From NCBI GenBank assembly GCA_964036295.1, contig OZ038463.1:31511295-31575294 (forward strand): DNA of 64,000 nucleotides, written 5' to 3'. Source of the stretch: Plumapathes pennacea (taxonomy: Eukaryota; Cnidaria; Anthozoa; Antipatharia; Myriopathidae). The notes beneath the pieces were generated by a model. That model was not told the DNA's origin. It was given only the letters and a program-made list of their open reading frames with translations, and did not search any database. Within the stretch, counting starts at the first letter, position 1. The number at the start of each line of letters is the position of its first letter. Below, in pieces: positions 62,507 through 64,000 of this stretch. A program made the position numbers and the translations under genes.

Positions 62507-63531
62507 ACTTCCGTCTGTTGGGTAGCTCTTCAAGTATCTGCTCCAGTGGCCGGGCCTGGCTGGCGAGTAACGTCCGAGCGGCGTGTTCACTGCGTCTGGC
62601 TGAAGAAAAAACCCAAACTGACAGATATTGACCTTCTGGGGCTCTAAGTAATGTGACAAACAACTCGAGATTTTGACCCCCCGCAAGATCACGACTGTGA
62701 TCTCGGGACTGATTGTTATTCAAGAGTTATTGAGCTGTGAAAGAGCGTTACTGTAAATAACTGAAATGGTCACGAAAGCACGATTATGCCATCTATAGCG
62801 TTGTTCGGTTCTGCAAGCCACCGTTGGCAGGGTGTAGTCAGGCCTTGCTCTTCGCAATTTCAGGACAAGTGCTTTATAGCAAGGGAAGTGTCTTCTGTGC
62901 AAGACCTGTTTACAACTAAAATGAGACACAATTAGGATTGACAAAGAACCTGTCAATATCGAGTTAAACAGATCCCACTTTATTGTTTGTATAACGTTAA
63001 ATGCATATTTCAAATATTAACCATTATATTTAATATGTCCACGTAAAGGGAATTGTGCAAAAGACGCCTGCTGAAAATTATAGCCGGTTGTCAGTGAAAA
63101 ACGGATACTTTAAAAAGTATGAGAAAGTAAAAAAAACGGTTTAGTTTAAGAATGGACGCATCATCACGCAGTGATGAGCTGCAAATTTTACAAAAACAAG
63201 TGTTATTCCCATAACAGGTCACTGGAGCATTACAACACTCATCATGTTCATAGATTGATAGAAGTTATCTACCCCTCTCTCGAGCATATTTATAAAGTTC
63301 AATGTCGCATTAATTCGCCAGAATAAGGAATTTTGTTTTGATACAGGTGTCCCCGTGGGTGGCAAAAGTTAACCTTGAATTCGGCGGAAGCACAAAAATT
63401 CGAAAACTCATTCGGAATTTTTCAGCATTTGACCAACAAGACAAATTGTTTTGCGGACTACAAACTCACAGTGCTATCCGATATTTTTTCTATTTGCGCG
63501 ATTCTCAACATTTTGCCTAGGTCAGGGGCAA
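62507..63531. other. Upstream region of the EGF/WSC/SEA gene
   Basis: Presumed 5' UTR and promoter on the minus strand. No TATA box or other motif was assigned with confidence. Confidence 0.35.
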
Positions 63532-63533
63532 AT

Positions 63534-63806
63534 ATGAAATACAGGATTAACAATAATAATTTGTTTAGTTGTTTCTGTTTGATTCTTCTTGTTATAATTT
63601 ATGTCACTAATGACTTGATCAAAGACAAAACCACAAAGCACTATGTTCGAGGAGGATTACACTGGAGAGAAATATGGCCCCGCGCTGCAGTAATACGGAA
63701 CGTTGTGTATGGCGAAAAGCTGTCAAGGGGCGTAACGGTTTCGCGCCGCTCAGTCAAAGTCAGCGGTTCCCACGGCGCTTTTACGTTATTGCCATGCATC
63801 GTCTAG
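63534..63806 (+). CDS. Hypothetical type II membrane protein start (uncertain)
   Basis: An ATG at 63534 in good context opens 90 codons: a short polar start (MKYRINNNN), a hydrophobic segment (LFSCFCLILLVIIYVTND) and a basic, polar tail. That topology is seen in Golgi glycosyl- or sulfotransferases, but no catalytic motif is visible and the frame simply stops at 63806. It could be a first exon or a chance open frame in repeat DNA. Confidence 0.2.
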   Translation: MKYRINNNNLFSCFCLILLVIIYVTNDLIKDKTTKHYVRGGLHWREIWPRAAVIRNVVYGEKLSRGVTVSRRSVKVSGSHGAFTLLPCIV

Positions 63807-64000
63807 ACTCACAATTTTAATCTTGGTGTGACCCTTCGAATCGGTAAACCGAACACAACGAAAATGCTTCACACTCGACCAAATTCTGGACAGATGGTAC
63901 ACTGCGTTATTATATCGAGCCCTTTTCACAAGGAATTCGGCCAACAGGTGAAACAGCTTTGCCCTAGCTAGGCCGCCACGTTGGCTCGACCCGTTACAAA
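63807..64000. other. Window right edge, nothing recognised
   Basis: About 200 bp without any supported feature. Confidence 0.4.

Overview
The window looks like nuclear DNA of an invertebrate animal, most likely an anthozoan cnidarian such as a stony coral. The evidence is small exons with GT-AG introns, AT-rich intergenic DNA packed with foldback MITEs, an OTU-bearing Helitron with an RPA partner gene, degenerate non-LTR retrotransposons, and proteins built from SEFIR, WSC, EGF and SEA domains. The species assignment is inference; no marker gene fixes it.

Layout. (1) 1-4.5 kb, + strand: an L1-like ORF1 relic, the last (SEFIR) exon of an IL-17-receptor-like gene, and a two-exon gene for a small secreted Cys-rich protein (A). 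(2) 4.8-10.4 kb: two directly repeated, diverged ~1.5-1.7 kb non-coding repeats and a foldback element. (3) 11-19 kb, - strand: a Helitron/Helentron-type transposon with a large OTU-Rep-helicase reading frame and an RPA70-like gene. (4) 22.5-35.9 kb, + strand: a complete 13-exon IL-17-receptor-like gene (signal peptide, short ectodomain, Ser-rich stalk, one TM helix, SEFIR domain). Its introns hold many MITEs, a dead L2/CR1-like LINE and a perfect 78-bp inverted repeat. (5) 39.6-40.6 kb, + strand: a paralogue (B) of the small secreted protein. The window therefore holds two copies of a [SEFIR receptor, then secreted Cys-rich protein] module in the same order and orientation. (6) 41.5-46.2 kb: a tandem array of ~640-bp units with a long TA microsatellite, then nested foldback elements. 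(7) 46.2-62.5 kb, - strand: a large single-pass membrane protein gene with signal peptide, EGF, WSC, 18 further EGF domains, SEA domain and TM helix. Sixteen EGF exons are exactly 117 nt, all phase 1-1, nearly identical and visibly still duplicating, with relict exons between them. (8) 62.5-64 kb: no confident gene.

Gene models were built by reading splice sites and codon phase. The receptor exons sum to 1254 nt (417 codons plus stop) and the EGF/WSC/SEA exons to 2979 nt (993 codons), each with every junction in frame. That internal consistency is the main support. The likely functional theme is innate-immune or surface-recognition biology: SEFIR receptors signal through adaptor homotypic interactions in IL-17 pathways, and the secreted proteins travel with them. 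A ligand-receptor relation is only a hypothesis.
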